The notes under the pieces are model-generated. The model saw only the letters and a list, made by a program, of their open reading frames with translations. It searched no databases and was not told the origin of the DNA. A DNA stretch of 64,000 nt from Tetracentron sinense. Its lineage: Eukaryota; Streptophyta; Magnoliopsida; Trochodendrales; Trochodendraceae. How positions within the stretch are numbered: position 1 is the first letter of the stretch; each line of letters begins with the position of its first letter. A program made the position numbers and the translations under genes. Below, one piece after another: positions 45,023 through 56,441 of this stretch. The DNA is taken from positions 12,604,416-12,668,415 of the forward strand of contig CM026567.1 in NCBI GenBank assembly GCA_015143295.1, in the 5' to 3' direction.

Positions 45023-46221
45023 TTTAGGTGAGGCGGGGAAATAGAATAGCAATCGATAGACAGTTCAAGCAATGGTTAGAAACCATTGAGAGGCAGCAGC
45101 TCCAGTTCGTGAGAAGAAAAATTTATAAGTGGTATGTTAGGTAACAAAAGTTGGACACGACAGGGTTGCTGGCTTTCAACGCTTTTTTTTATAAGGGTAG
45201 AGATTATAGGACAGCGCAGAATGTCGGTGTTGTGAAATTAAGCTCTTAATATCAAATATTGATGTTTGGAGAAAGTTAGATAAATGATCGCTTATGTGTA
45301 TCGAACCTTTCTGGTCACGGCCAATGACAATGTCAGATTGTATGACAAAATACATGATAAATGCTCGCTTATGTTTAAGCTAATAACGAAAAACGTTAGC
45401 TTAGTGTCTTATTCTAGATTATGTTATAACGAAAATTATTATTTCTTCAATTTCTTGTATTGATTCTTTTTTTGTTTATTGGTTTATTGTTTTTTAGAGT
45501 TTTTTGTGTTCGGGTAATGATTTAATGGGTTTTGGGAGGATTTTTCAGGATGGAATTGAAGTTTTGGATCCTTTCCTCATGTGGGAATTTCCTTTTCAAG
45601 TAGAATCTAATCTGTTCTTCTCTTTTTTGCTATAATTCTGTTAGACAATTAAATTTTATAAGATAGGGGATTTTTTATCTTGATTTTGCAGGTTTTCGGC
45701 TTCCGGATGGATGTACCTGACCATCACATAGAGGTTTTCGATAGTCTGAATTCATTTCTGAGTATATTTTGGTTTATTCATTAATGGAGTGATCTCACGT
45801 AAGATCTGCTGTTCTTCATTTTCTAAAAAAAAAATTTCTTTGGTTGGTTTTTTTAAGTTTAGAGACTAGTTACATACATGTTAAAGGAGTATGATTGTAA
45901 GACAAGAGATTACAAATCACTCTTCATTTTTAGTTGTGGGAGAGAGAGATATCAGGGTAATCAGAAAAATGAATGGGGGTTCCCTTTGGATTTAAGGGAT
46001 GCTTATCTCAATCAGATTTTAAATTAATATAGACCTCCATAAACGACTAAACCCCAGATACTTACAGGAAAACAGAGCTGTCGGATCAGATAATTTATTC
46101 ACAAAAATAAAAACTCCTATAAATAACTCTGGTAAAGATTTCCGAATGGATGTAATAAATAGTTTTCAAGATTTATACCTGGGATTACTCCAGTACTACA
46201 AAACTCTTGAGGGATCCTTTC
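45023..46221. other. Intergenic, no gene recognised
   Basis: AT-rich. No hydrolase exons, no CACTA left terminus and no RNA gene could be identified here. Confidence 0.4.
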
Positions 46222-47640
46222 TTAGAGCATAATGTGCCCTGAGACAGTCAGAAAACTCTGGGGGAGAAGGAAACGCCCCTTCATATTCTCTTCAAAAATT
46301 GAAAGTCGTTTGCTAAGGGCCTCAACTTTTGCCTCAAGGCTTTTAGATTCTTTCTTCCCCCGTTTAATAGCCTCCTTGTAAGGAGCTGGACACACGAATA
46401 GTGGTCTTAGACACACCACTACCCAATCCTCGTACACGCCCCCTTCCATCACGACCACATACCTGATAACATAACAAAAATTTAACATTAAATGAGGAAT
46501 TTCAGTAGAAGGAATACATACAAGAAGAGAGAAAGGAACTCACATACCTGTGCAACAGGGTCATTATCTAAATCTGCATGTCCTAGTGATGGATCCAATA
46601 ATTTGTCTTATTTCATCCTACAAAAAGTAGAATTAGTTAGAAAAACTTATATTAATTGCTTATTGATAAAATAAAATAAAATAAAAAACTAGAGTTTTTA
46701 TTCTCACTATTTGTTGGCTTGTGACAGGTAAGGCAAGTCCCATCTATCTTTGTATGGGTGGCCACATATACTTCTGTTCTTGACACTGTACCACTAGAAG
46801 CTCTTTCTTTTCTGTAAAAGAAAATATACAATTAATAAGCAAGCATTAACATCTTATTTAATGATTAAAGCTCCTCACAGCATCTTTGTCATCATAATAT
46901 TACCATAAAGTAATAATTAATAATAATCAAGCATTCACATCAGATTATTACCAGATCCTCGGCAGTTCTCGCTGCTCCTCGTCTACCAGACGTGTGCGGG
47001 CTCTTCATCTGCTCCCTAGAATACTTGCCCTTTGCCCGACGAGCCTTGACTTCATCTGTTGAACACATATCAACAAATTTCTCCCAATCTTCACTCCTCA
47101 CCTGATGATGTGGATTTCTTTTTCGTTCGGCATCCGTTTCGAATTTGTCGTAATGTAGGTGGAGCTCGTGTTTCCAATTCCTCCAGGTGGAGTTGGCAGA
47201 CTTCAATACTGCATCTTTATGTATGATTGGAACATTATACTGGGACTGTGATCAACATTAGAAGATAAATCATATTTGTCAATATAAAAAGAAAATAAAT
47301 TATAATAACAATCACATGCACTCACCATGACAAGGGTCCAAATAAGCTCCTTGATTTCATCTGGAACTACAACCCAACTAGTGTATATAGGTGGACAATG
47401 TGTCCTCGTGACCTTCCCCACAAATGTCGAAAACTTTGTCTCACCAATGAACTGCCCATCTTCATTAAATTCGGCTAAGCGACGTTCATCTACACAAAAA
47501 ATATATTATTAGGTAACAATTAATAACAATATTAAGCAAATGAATGTAATAAACTCACCACTTTGTCTAGACCCACTAGGTTCAGACCCACTAGGTTGAG
47601 ACCCACTAGGTTCAGACCCACTTGATTGCTCTTGGCTCAT
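46222..47640 (-). pseudogene. TnpA-like second protein of the CACTA element (Transposase_24 / Ptta type)
   Basis: It starts at 47640 with MSQEQSSG and three to four 6-residue PSGSE/Q repeats (18-bp DNA repeats). After introns it continues with ETKFSTFVGKVTRTHCPPIY, IKELIWTLVM, the basic block STWRNWKHELHLHYDKF and DWEKFVDMCSTDEVKARRAK (typical of plant En/Spm accessory transposases), then THTKIDGTCLTCHKP and a C-terminal coiled coil (SLEAKVEALSKRLSIFEENM). Exon borders are only partly resolved; CAAACTTGTG-type splice signals separate the blocks. In En/Spm this protein binds sub-terminal repeats. Confidence 0.6.
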
Positions 47641-47917
47641 TTCTGCAATTTTTTATAACAAAACTAATATAAAATGGGAACGAACTTATAATTATCCAAC
47701 AAGTAAGCAAGTACATAAAGAAATGAGATTAATAATTAAATGCTACAAAAAAAGCAGAAAATCCACGTACATGAATGATAGAGGAACAAACTTATAAGTT
47801 CCCATTGTAAGCAAGCAAGTACATAAAGAAACACAAAGAACATTCAGTAAATAATCTTATTCCATTGATAATTCATGTCAAAGATGTTTACATTCAAAAT
47901 AAGCAAGCAAGTACATG

Positions 47918-48600
47918 CTAAATACATTCATTTTCATCATCTTCTACTATATCAGCGACTAATGCAGATGTTAAACTATCTGCTTTCATTCTTGCTTCAA
48001 ACACTAAGGGATCTTCATAAGCATCCACATCTCGATGCAATCTCTTTGGAGCATCTAAGACAACATACCAATTATCCCTAGTATGATCCTTGCAATAAAA
48101 GACCTGAGTGGCTTGAGATGCAAGAATAAACGGCTCATCATCTTCCTTTAAATTTCTTCTGAACCTCCCCAGGTTAGCAAAGATCAAGTTTGTTTCTGGA
48201 TCAACATAACATCCATTTGATTTATCTTCTATACGCACCCAATCACAAAAGAATACTACTTCTTTGAAATCATAGTAATTCAATTCAAGAATTTGTTTGA
48301 TGATGCCATAATAAGTGACTTCTTCTTCCACAAGGTTCTTATCTTTGGCACTTGCCCTGAAACTAGTAACAGCCTTTATGGAGACTCCACTATTCTGTGT
48401 CGTCATGCTCATTTCCCATTCCGCTGTACAAAAACATATCCATTTACCCGCATATGCACTATATGACAAGGCATTTAAGTCTGGACCATCAGCAAGCCTC
48501 TTCAAGGTAGATGTTTTTTCTTTTTCTAGTTGTTGTCGTAACCAAGGAATGTAATCCATCGCTTTTTTTGTTGTTGATTGCCTCTTCGACTTTTATCACT
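47918..48600 (-). pseudogene. DUF4216 domain exon of the CACTA transposase gene
   Basis: The frame ends at 47918 and contains the DUF4216 marks GVSIKAVTSFRASAKDKN, EEEVTYYGIIKQILELNYYD and VFFCDWVRIEDKSNGCYVDP. It is open for over 200 codons, but belongs to the same multi-exon unit as TNP2, which is broken upstream. It ends in an acidic tail (VADIVEDDENECI). Confidence 0.7.
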
Positions 48601-48725
48601 AGACATGTGTGATTGAAGGTATGTTTGATACTTCCTGTGAATGCAAATAATAGATCTTTAAATTAAGTACTAAAGTGTGTTAAAATCAAAATAATAATTG
48701 TAAAGATATAAATATCAAATTTTGT

Positions 48726-49200
48726 TTACTTCTCCCACTCAGCATTTTCAGGGCATTGTTGTAGAACCCATCTGCGTGCTTGCTGGTAAAGCAAATGTGG
48801 GAGACGGTAGGCCTTTCCCTTTTTATCGATAGGATAGGCAAATTCAACTTCATCATCTCTCAATGCCCTTCGTCCCCGCTTATGGCTTCCTTCCCTACCA
48901 TTAGGCATGTACTCCATGCAGAACCTCATTGATTCTTCCATGAGGTACTGTTCTGTAATAGAGCCCTCTGGAAAAGTTTGATTCACTACATATCGTTTGT
49001 ATGTTTTCATCATCCTGTAAACGATAACATCAATCAACTATTGATACGATACCTTTAAATTAAAAAAACTATGTAATCCAAATAATTTTAATTTACCTCT
49101 CAAAAGGATACATCCATCGATATCTAACAGGTCCGCAAACCTGTGCCTCCTCTGCCAAGTGCACAACGAGGTGTGTCATGGAAACAAAAAATGATGGCGG
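48726..49200 (-). pseudogene. DUF4218 region of the CACTA transposase gene
   Basis: The block KYFPPSFFVSMTHLVVHLAE continuing to RYRWMYPFER (49200-49100) is followed by GT and an intron, then RMMKTYKRYVVNQTFPEGSI (from about 49020). It is out of frame with the upstream TNP2 segment, consistent with loss of one base in an A-run near 49205. Confidence 0.7.
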
Positions 49201-51482
49201 GAAGTATTTTCGAACACACATAGTGTTTCAACAATGCGTTTTCTTATCTCCGAAAGCTCAATACGGACAATAACCTTGGAACATAGGATATTGAAAAATA
49301 TTGACAATTGTCGAATAGCAGCACGCAATGGCTTATGTTTCTTGAATGCGTGCATCAATAACACTGGTAGTAGTTGTTGTAGAAGGATGTGATAATCATG
49401 TGACTTCAAGCCTTTAAGTTGAAAATCCTGCAAACTAACATTATGTTTCCAATTTGCACTGTATCCGATAGGAACCTTCAAATTATGCAAAGTTTTACAA
49501 ATTATCTCTTTCTCCACTCAAGACAAAGAAAAAGGAGCTTTTAGAAAAGATACTTTGTCATTTTTTTCAATCGGCCATAGATTTCTTCTTATCTTCATAG
49601 CCTTAAGGTCCTTACGGGCTTCAATATCATCTTTTGTCTTACCCTTCGTGTCCATAATTGTTGCAATTAAATTCTCTGCAATATTTTTTTCCACATGCAT
49701 TACATCCAAATTATGACGAATATGCAAATCCTGTACAAATGAACGAGATATGTTATTATCAATGCGATATATTCCACAAAACATTATATTATAAAACATC
49801 TTATAAAGCACCTTCCAGTATGGTAAGTCAAACAAGATTGATCTCTTTGACCATGCAGTGCTTTCCTCGGTCGTGGACTTCTTCCTTTTCTTTCCTGCTA
49901 CCTTTCCAAACTTAGTCTGAATAGCTTCCATTTTGCATAATACTTCAAACCCACTCAAACGGCGAGGATGTTTCCTAAGTTCTTCTTTCCCATTAAATTG
50001 TGATTTTTGACTCCTGAAAGGATGACTTAAATCTGCTAGGAATCTTCTATGACCCATGTAGGAAAACTTTTTTCCATGTGATAGCCACACTGAGTCTGTC
50101 CCTTCACTGCAAACAGGACAACCATACTTTCCTGCGGTCCTACAACCCGAAAGATGGCCGTACGCTGGAAAATCATGTATAGCCCACAACAAAATTGCTT
50201 TCATGATGAACCTATTCTTAGTGTGAGAGTCATATGTTATGGTTCTAGTAGACCACAATTCATTCAACTCTGCGACCAATGGCTGCAAGTAGACATCAAT
50301 GTCATGTCCTGGACCATTTGGGCCAGGAATCAATAGTGTTAGTATGGTAAATTCCTTACGCATGCATAAAGATGGGGGAAGATTGTAAGGAACAATCATA
50401 ACAGGCCAGCAACTATAAGAGTTACTCTTGTTCCCAAAAGGATTGAATCCATCTGTTGCAAGGCCTAGCCGAACATTACGTGGTTCAGCAGCAAAGTCAC
50501 TCCACCTAATATTTAATGATTTCCAACAAGAAGAATCTACCGGATGGCGCATGTGGCTATCATTTTCAACTGAATTTGCATGCCATTTCATACTCTCTGC
50601 AATCCATGGTACACTGTACATTCTTTGCAACCTCTGTGTCAATGGAAAATATCTTAGCTTCTTCCACGGTAAAGGTTTAGCCTTCGGCTTTGAGTCGTCC
50701 ACCGGTTTCCATCTGCTTTCACCACACGTAGGACAATTATCCTTACTAGCATGCTCTCTCCAGTATAGTATGCAATCATTACGACATGCATGGATAATCT
50801 GGTAGTCCATACGCAAAGACTTGATCAACTTCTTCGCAGTGTAGGTACTATCCGGCAAAGTGTTCTCATCTGGTAAAATCTTTTTGATCGTTTCTAATAG
50901 TTCTGTGAAGCTATTATTAGACCACTAATGTCTAGCTTTCATGCTCAACAACTGAACAGTGACTGATAATTTTGTGTGCTCACCTCGACACGAGGGATAT
51001 AGGGGTTGCATCGCATCCTCCATTAACTTTTTGAACTGAATATCCTCCTGTGAATCACCTGAAGCTTGACCGTCATCTTTATCATGAACTTCATTTAGGC
51101 ATGTATCCATGTCATCGGGACTAACACGTCCAAATGTGTTATTCAACATATCTGTCATTCTTGGGTACAAATCTTCATGTTGATTGCTAGTCGACGTACT
51201 AGGAACCCCAACATTATCATGATTTATCAGAAATGGTTCTCCATGGTTGATCCACCTTGTGTACGACTTATCTATACCATCACATATTAAATGCTCTGAG
51301 ATAACTTCTAGGGTTTTCTTCCCTTGCAGATTACGACATTTAACACAAGGACAACAATGCCAATCAACACCCTTACAATTCTGTTTTGCGAATGATAAGA
51401 ATGATGCAACACCTTCAAGGTATTCAAAAGACATCCTCGGTGCTGTCATCCACTCCTTGCTTGGGGGGGTCGAAGAAGACAT
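49176..51482 (-). pseudogene. TNP2-type transposase of the CACTA element
   Basis: One frame starts at 51482 (MSSSTPPSKEWM) with the transposase-associated domain (CPCVKCRN, ICDGIDKSYTRWINHGE), then the TNP2 core: CRNDCILYWREHASKDNCPT, RWKPVDDSKPKAKP, ATDGFNPFGN, GPGHDIDVYLQPLVAELNEL, KYGCPVCSEGT and MHVEKNIAENL. It catalyses CACTA excision and insertion in active relatives. Two in-frame stops (TAG 50925-50927 and TGA 49518-49520) and the frameshift at its end show that it is inactive. Codon content is otherwise well preserved, so the damage is recent compared with the gypsy element. Confidence 0.87.
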
Positions 51483-51489
51483 CTTCTAG

Positions 51490-54160
51490 TTAACTGTGTA
51501 AAAATTCAAAATGATATAAGAAACTTGGAATCTAATGTTCACAATGATATAATTATATGCTTGGGTATGGTTAGACCCTCTAGGTATCTATTTGTACTAT
51601 ATATTTTATTTTATATATAAACATATATTATAATGTATTTATAGAGGTTGGCTTTTTGAAACCTCCACCCGAGCCCAATCCAAAGTAAGCTTGGGTTTGC
51701 CATTTCTCAATTGTTCATTTTTTTTCTCTCATTCTCTTCGATCTCATCATCATCTCTCTCAAAGAGAAAGAGGAACTCAAAAAATGAAGAAATAGAGTTG
51801 GTTTCTTGGTGGCCACCGAGTGTGTGAGGTTTGAGTTATGGAAATATTCCCATTACAGAATGGGTTGTCACAACCGTTGAAACCAAACTACTAGAACAAA
51901 GATATATCAGTTTCAGTAGTGACCTGTTTTCATTTGAAACCAACAAACCAACAAATATCTTTGTTCTAGTAGTTTTCCAATAGGTTGATATATAGGTTCA
52001 AAACTCAATTGTATAAGAAAAAAAACCCTTTGGAGTAGGGAAAGTGGGAAAATTCTGAAATTCTTTCCATGTTCATCAAGACAACTTAAATACTTCATAA
52101 ACAGGGGAACTCAGAAAAACCAAATCAAAAAACCAAAGTAGAGCTCAAATCTAATGAGGTATCTTAAATATGCTAGAAATTCATTCCACACATAGATCCA
52201 TTGTCACCATATGTCCATGAAGATAAACAAACCCACCTTTCAAAAGTCACTATTAGAAGCTTAAAGCCCAAATACATCTTAAATATAAAAACAGTAACCA
52301 TTAACAAAATCAACAGGTGTATAGATCAGAGTTATTATGATAGAAATCCATAATCAGATCTCCTATCTTTCTTAGCTAGTAAACCACATCAAAACATCTT
52401 TCTCAAAGAAAAAAAGTTATCATACTCATTAGCAGAATAAAAGGGCAATGCATATCTGAGTCGTGTCAAAAAAGTAGCAGATAACATGCTAAAACCCAGC
52501 ATCAGGCAGGAAAAGAAATCAACAAAACCAGATCCAGAATCAACCATGCCAGAAAACCCTAGAAAATTCAAACGGCCCAACCAAAACTTACCATAAAAAA
52601 AAAATCATTAAAAAGAACAAAATATAGGCATTACTCTTTCTCTAATAAAAAAATTGTTGTTTTAGGTTTATTTTTTTGCAGACCATATAATATCAAAATA
52701 CATAAACCCTAACAATTTAAACATACCTAGACTTTAACAAGAAGTCGACGCCGGACGATGAAGCTTCTGCCCTAGAAGAAACTACCCACCAAACCCTAAG
52801 TACATAATCAGAGAAACTATAAGAATATCTGTTAAAGAAATCAAAACTACAAACACTGAGAAAATAGAAAGGCTAAAGAATAAAATAGATCCACCAAACC
52901 CTAAGTCAAAAACTTGAATAGAAACTCTGAGAAAATAAATGACAAAAAGGGAAAGGAAAAATACCAGGAAGCACCACTAAAAATATTCTGAAGTTGAAAA
53001 CCCAAAAACCGTATGGGCTCAAAAATATTCTGTAGAAGAGAATGAATCAAAAATTCATCAAGACAAGGGAAGGCAACAACAAAAACAAATCAAGACAGTC
53101 AGGGAAATAACAAGCAACAACAGAAACGATATAAACCCTTAAAAGGGTTTAAAAAGATCATAAGACTTCTTCCAAAATAAATAAGAAATTTATCATAATA
53201 TGTTCATCCATATATATTACCTGAAACAGAGGCAGAAATTGAAGAAAACAGTTGGAGGGTGAAACAGAGGGGTCTTCAACTGTAAGCGCAAACTGGAATT
53301 GAAGAAAATGGAAATTGAAGAAAATTAGCAGCTATTGTAATGTGGCTCTAAAAAGGGGGAAAAATGCAAACTGGACATCAGCAACAAATATAAACTAGAA
53401 CTAACCTAGATTTGGGATATGAATATCATCAAATACCTTCAAAAAGTAACATTGGTTAGAGAAATCCCAAATTGGAAACTGCATATGCGAGCACTCTACA
53501 AAAATTCAGAACAACGAGTCAGGATCTTGAGGAAAGCTCACAGGAAAAATTCAGAACAACAATCAGAACAGTAAAGATGCAAGTTCTCAGACAGAAAAAT
53601 ACCTAAATCAAAGAAAAACAGCTCAAATAATGGCAAAAAATAAATAAATTAGAGAAACCTCCACTGAACACTCTCAGAAATCTGACCACACAAAAAAAAA
53701 AAAAAAAAAAAAAGAGAATCGACAGAATAAAGTGTTTCAACAAAAGGCGAGTTCCCATAGAAAATGCTCGGCAAAAATGCGAGTCTCCAAAACACTACAA
53801 AAACCCAAAAAAATGGTTTTAAAAAAAGTAGGAAAAACAGCTTCAACCAAAACAGCAAACTAGTAAAAGAAAACCAGATATATTTTCTAAAAAATCCAAG
53901 AAAAATCAGGATTAAAAAAAAAAACGAAACCATAACTAAACATAAAAATGAGAAAAGGCGATTACATCCTAGTAACCACCAGATTCAGAAATCGAACAAA
54001 GCAAACCATTATGAACTAAATTTTCAAGGAGAAATGAACGATCCATTGCATAGAGTTCGGATCTAGATCTAACAGAAACCATAACTAAACAACAAGATCT
54101 AAACTTCTAGATCTAACAGAAACCATAACTAAACAACAAGATCTAAATTACCTCTGGGGA
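51490..54160. other. Long 5' region between TNP2 and the CACTA right end
   Basis: Non-coding, A-rich on the plus strand. It holds a small inverted-repeat element at 51885-51975 and an A(20)-type tract at 53692-53713. No exon recognised. Its size (3 kb) is large for a CACTA leader and may include other insertions. Confidence 0.45.
51885..51975. mobile_element. Tiny inverted-repeat element inside the CACTA region
   Basis: AAACTACTAGAACAAAGATA at 51885 is exactly mirrored ending at 51975 (21-bp perfect inverted repeat), around a ~49-bp core. Perfect arms show it is young. Family unknown; the CTACTAGAA start resembles CACTA-derived miniature ends. Confidence 0.6.
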
Positions 54161-54169
54161 AATTCTTCA

Positions 54170-54340
54170 GTGGTTAGAAGAGAGACGTTGAGAGAGAGAC
54201 GTCGGCGAGAGGGGAAACCGAGAGACGGCCAGCGATTGGAGACGTCGGCGAGCGAGCAGCAGCAGCGAGAGGGGAAACCGAGAGAGAGAGAGAGAGGAAG
54301 AAACCGAGAGAGCATAGTAGCCGAGAGAGAGGAAGAAACC
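54170..54340. repeat. GAGA-rich imperfect repeats
   Basis: Alternating (GA)n runs with GACGTCGGCGAG and GAGGGGAAACCGAGAG units (at least two copies each). It lies inside the CACTA 5' region; low-complexity, non-coding. Confidence 0.7.
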
Positions 54341-54757
54341 GAGAATTTATTCTTCTTCTGACAGCAATGGATCAAACACCAAAGCAAAACAAAACCCAAA
54401 ATCAACTACCATTGGATCAAAAAAAAAATTTGGAATGAAAGAACAGGGAAATCGTAAATTTTCATACATTTTTTCTGATTGAGGGATCGATGCGGTTGAT
54501 TCTTGGATTTGAGAAAACCAGAGAGAGCAGAAACCGTCTGAGAGAAACCGATAGAGAGGCAAACGAGTTTTGGGGAAAAAGAAAAGAAAAAGAGGGTTTA
54601 CGGTCTGGGTTATTTTGCAAAAAAACGAAGGCTTTAAGCCGTCGTTTTTTGCGACAAATCTCCACGACAAGTCTAGGCCGTCGCATACTTAGCGACTTTT
54701 ATAAACCGTCGTTTTTTCCGCCAAATAGTGTCGTTTTCAGGCCTTTTTCACGTAGTG

Positions 54758-56441
54758 AATTTTATTCAGAATTTACCAACTCTGCATGAGAAACAAAAAA
54801 TTAAAAATTTCCAAGCACTCTTTTTCAAAGATACCCCCAACAACTAAGTTTGTGACTATTTTAATAACACAAGGTATACTGATGCGGACATCCAACCTCA
54901 AAAAGAGTTTAAAGTTTATCATAGGCAGAGGAAGAAGAAGAAGGCCCATGTGTCACTTTGGGTGGATGATTTTGGGTATTGAAGATCTCATATGCATATA
55001 TTGATCATTAGGAAGACTCTACATTGGGAAAGTGTGCATATGAGCTGATTTAACATTGATTTTTAAAGTCTAATGGGCTGGGCTTTTAGTTAGGGAGGAA
55101 ACAATTTATAAGTATTGGGTTATTTTAATCTTTTTATTTGTTTGAGTATTTATATTTTAGTCTTTAACCAAGTAGGGTTTACATCTATTTAAACTTATTT
55201 TTTGCTGTAAATTTTTAGTTAATGAATTTTAAGAATGAAAGAAAGTGTTTTTGAGCATTCACCAGTGATTGGATTTGGTGTGATGCCATGGGAGTGATTC
55301 CCAAAAGAATCTTGGTGTGATGTCACAAGAGTGATTCCCAAAGGTCTAAGGTATGTTCTTGATCTTCCTTTTCTTCATTAGTTTTCTGTTTTCTTGGTAA
55401 AACTCTAACCCTAGATCCTTTTCCCTTTCAAGAACCCATATTCAACCAAACTCTAGCCTATCCTCTACCCCTATCTTGCTCCCACAAACTTCTCCAACTG
55501 TCTTGATTGTCGCTGCCTCCCCTAACCCGTATTCTTGGTACTCCATTACCCTTGCTGTCCAACCTTCCTATAGCTGTCTACCATCCCAGCCTCCCTTATC
55601 TTGCTATCTCTTCATCCTACAGCCTGTAAACCTAGACCGTCTTCCTTGTGACTGTAACAACCCTATTACACTATTTTTTTGCTATTACAGAAACCCTAGA
55701 TCTATTCCTATTGCTGTGGCAGATTCCTACACTTCTTAGTATTGATGTAACAGCCCTTCATCCCCAATTGCAAAGACAACCCTCGTACTTTGTTCCCCAA
55801 TGCCTTCACAGAATTTCTGCAATTGCAAAAATTCAATTCCGAAAACCTAAAACATCACAATCCCAAACCCTAATTTAATTCCAAACCCTAGAAAAGGTTA
55901 GAAAATCTGCATTGAGTTAATAGCTAATCCCTAAGCTTGTGGAAACATGGAATTTCATACAACCCTCGCCGATATAACCGAGGGTCGCATTGTAGGTTTG
56001 TGACGTCGCCTTGAATTGTAATAAAATTGCTTTCTTGAATTTTATTGGTTAATTATTTGTGATAAGACTGCTATTTTATAATTTTTCTTATTCTTGTTGA
56101 TCAAATCTTGATCTCAACACACTAGATTTTAGATCATTGCATAGTCTTACATCATATTCATATAAACTAGTTACAAAACCCTGATTTCCCTTCCTCAAAC
56201 AACTTCATTATAACAATCTACATCCCATGATCTGTAACAAGAATTCGCATGTTTTTAAATCATGAACAAGACAGGTAATGCTATGTGTAGTTGAAACTTG
56301 AAACCAAACAGTTCAATTCAGAACCGTGCAGTGAATAAACAAATTCTTCAAATTCCCATCCCTCGACAAACTTGAATCTTAGAAATGCCACTTGAAGCAT
56401 AGCTTCCAAACTTTAAAGGAACCGGATAAGCAGCAATCTAC
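54758..56441. other. Between the CACTA end and the ZDS remnant; possible LTR-like sequence
   Basis: No gene. A duplicated GTGTGATG(C/T)CA..GAGTGATTCCCAAA segment occurs at 55277-55345, preceded by a T-rich, promoter-leader-like stretch. This resembles the R-U5 end of an LTR, but neither LTR borders nor coding domains were found. Confidence 0.3.

Larger units (their letters stand above)
46222..54757 (-). mobile_element. CACTA (En/Spm) transposon, right terminus present, left terminus not found
   Basis: The right end reads, on the minus strand, CACTACGTGAAAAAGGCC, with sub-terminal ACGACGG/CCGTCG repeats over 54630-54757 and a possible 3-bp target AAT after it. Coding exons for TNP2, DUF4218, DUF4216 and a TnpA-like protein follow in order toward the left, all on the minus strand. 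No CACTA terminus was seen to the left of 46222, so the element is truncated or its left end has decayed. Confidence 0.72.

Noticed and set aside
45691-45724. TTGCAG followed by GTTTTCGGCTTCCGG as the next hydrolase exon
   Set aside because: Translation hits a stop after a dozen codons and does not match the expected family segment.
49658-50805. Plus-strand frames opposite TNP2
   Set aside because: Antisense shadows of the transposase-coding strand.
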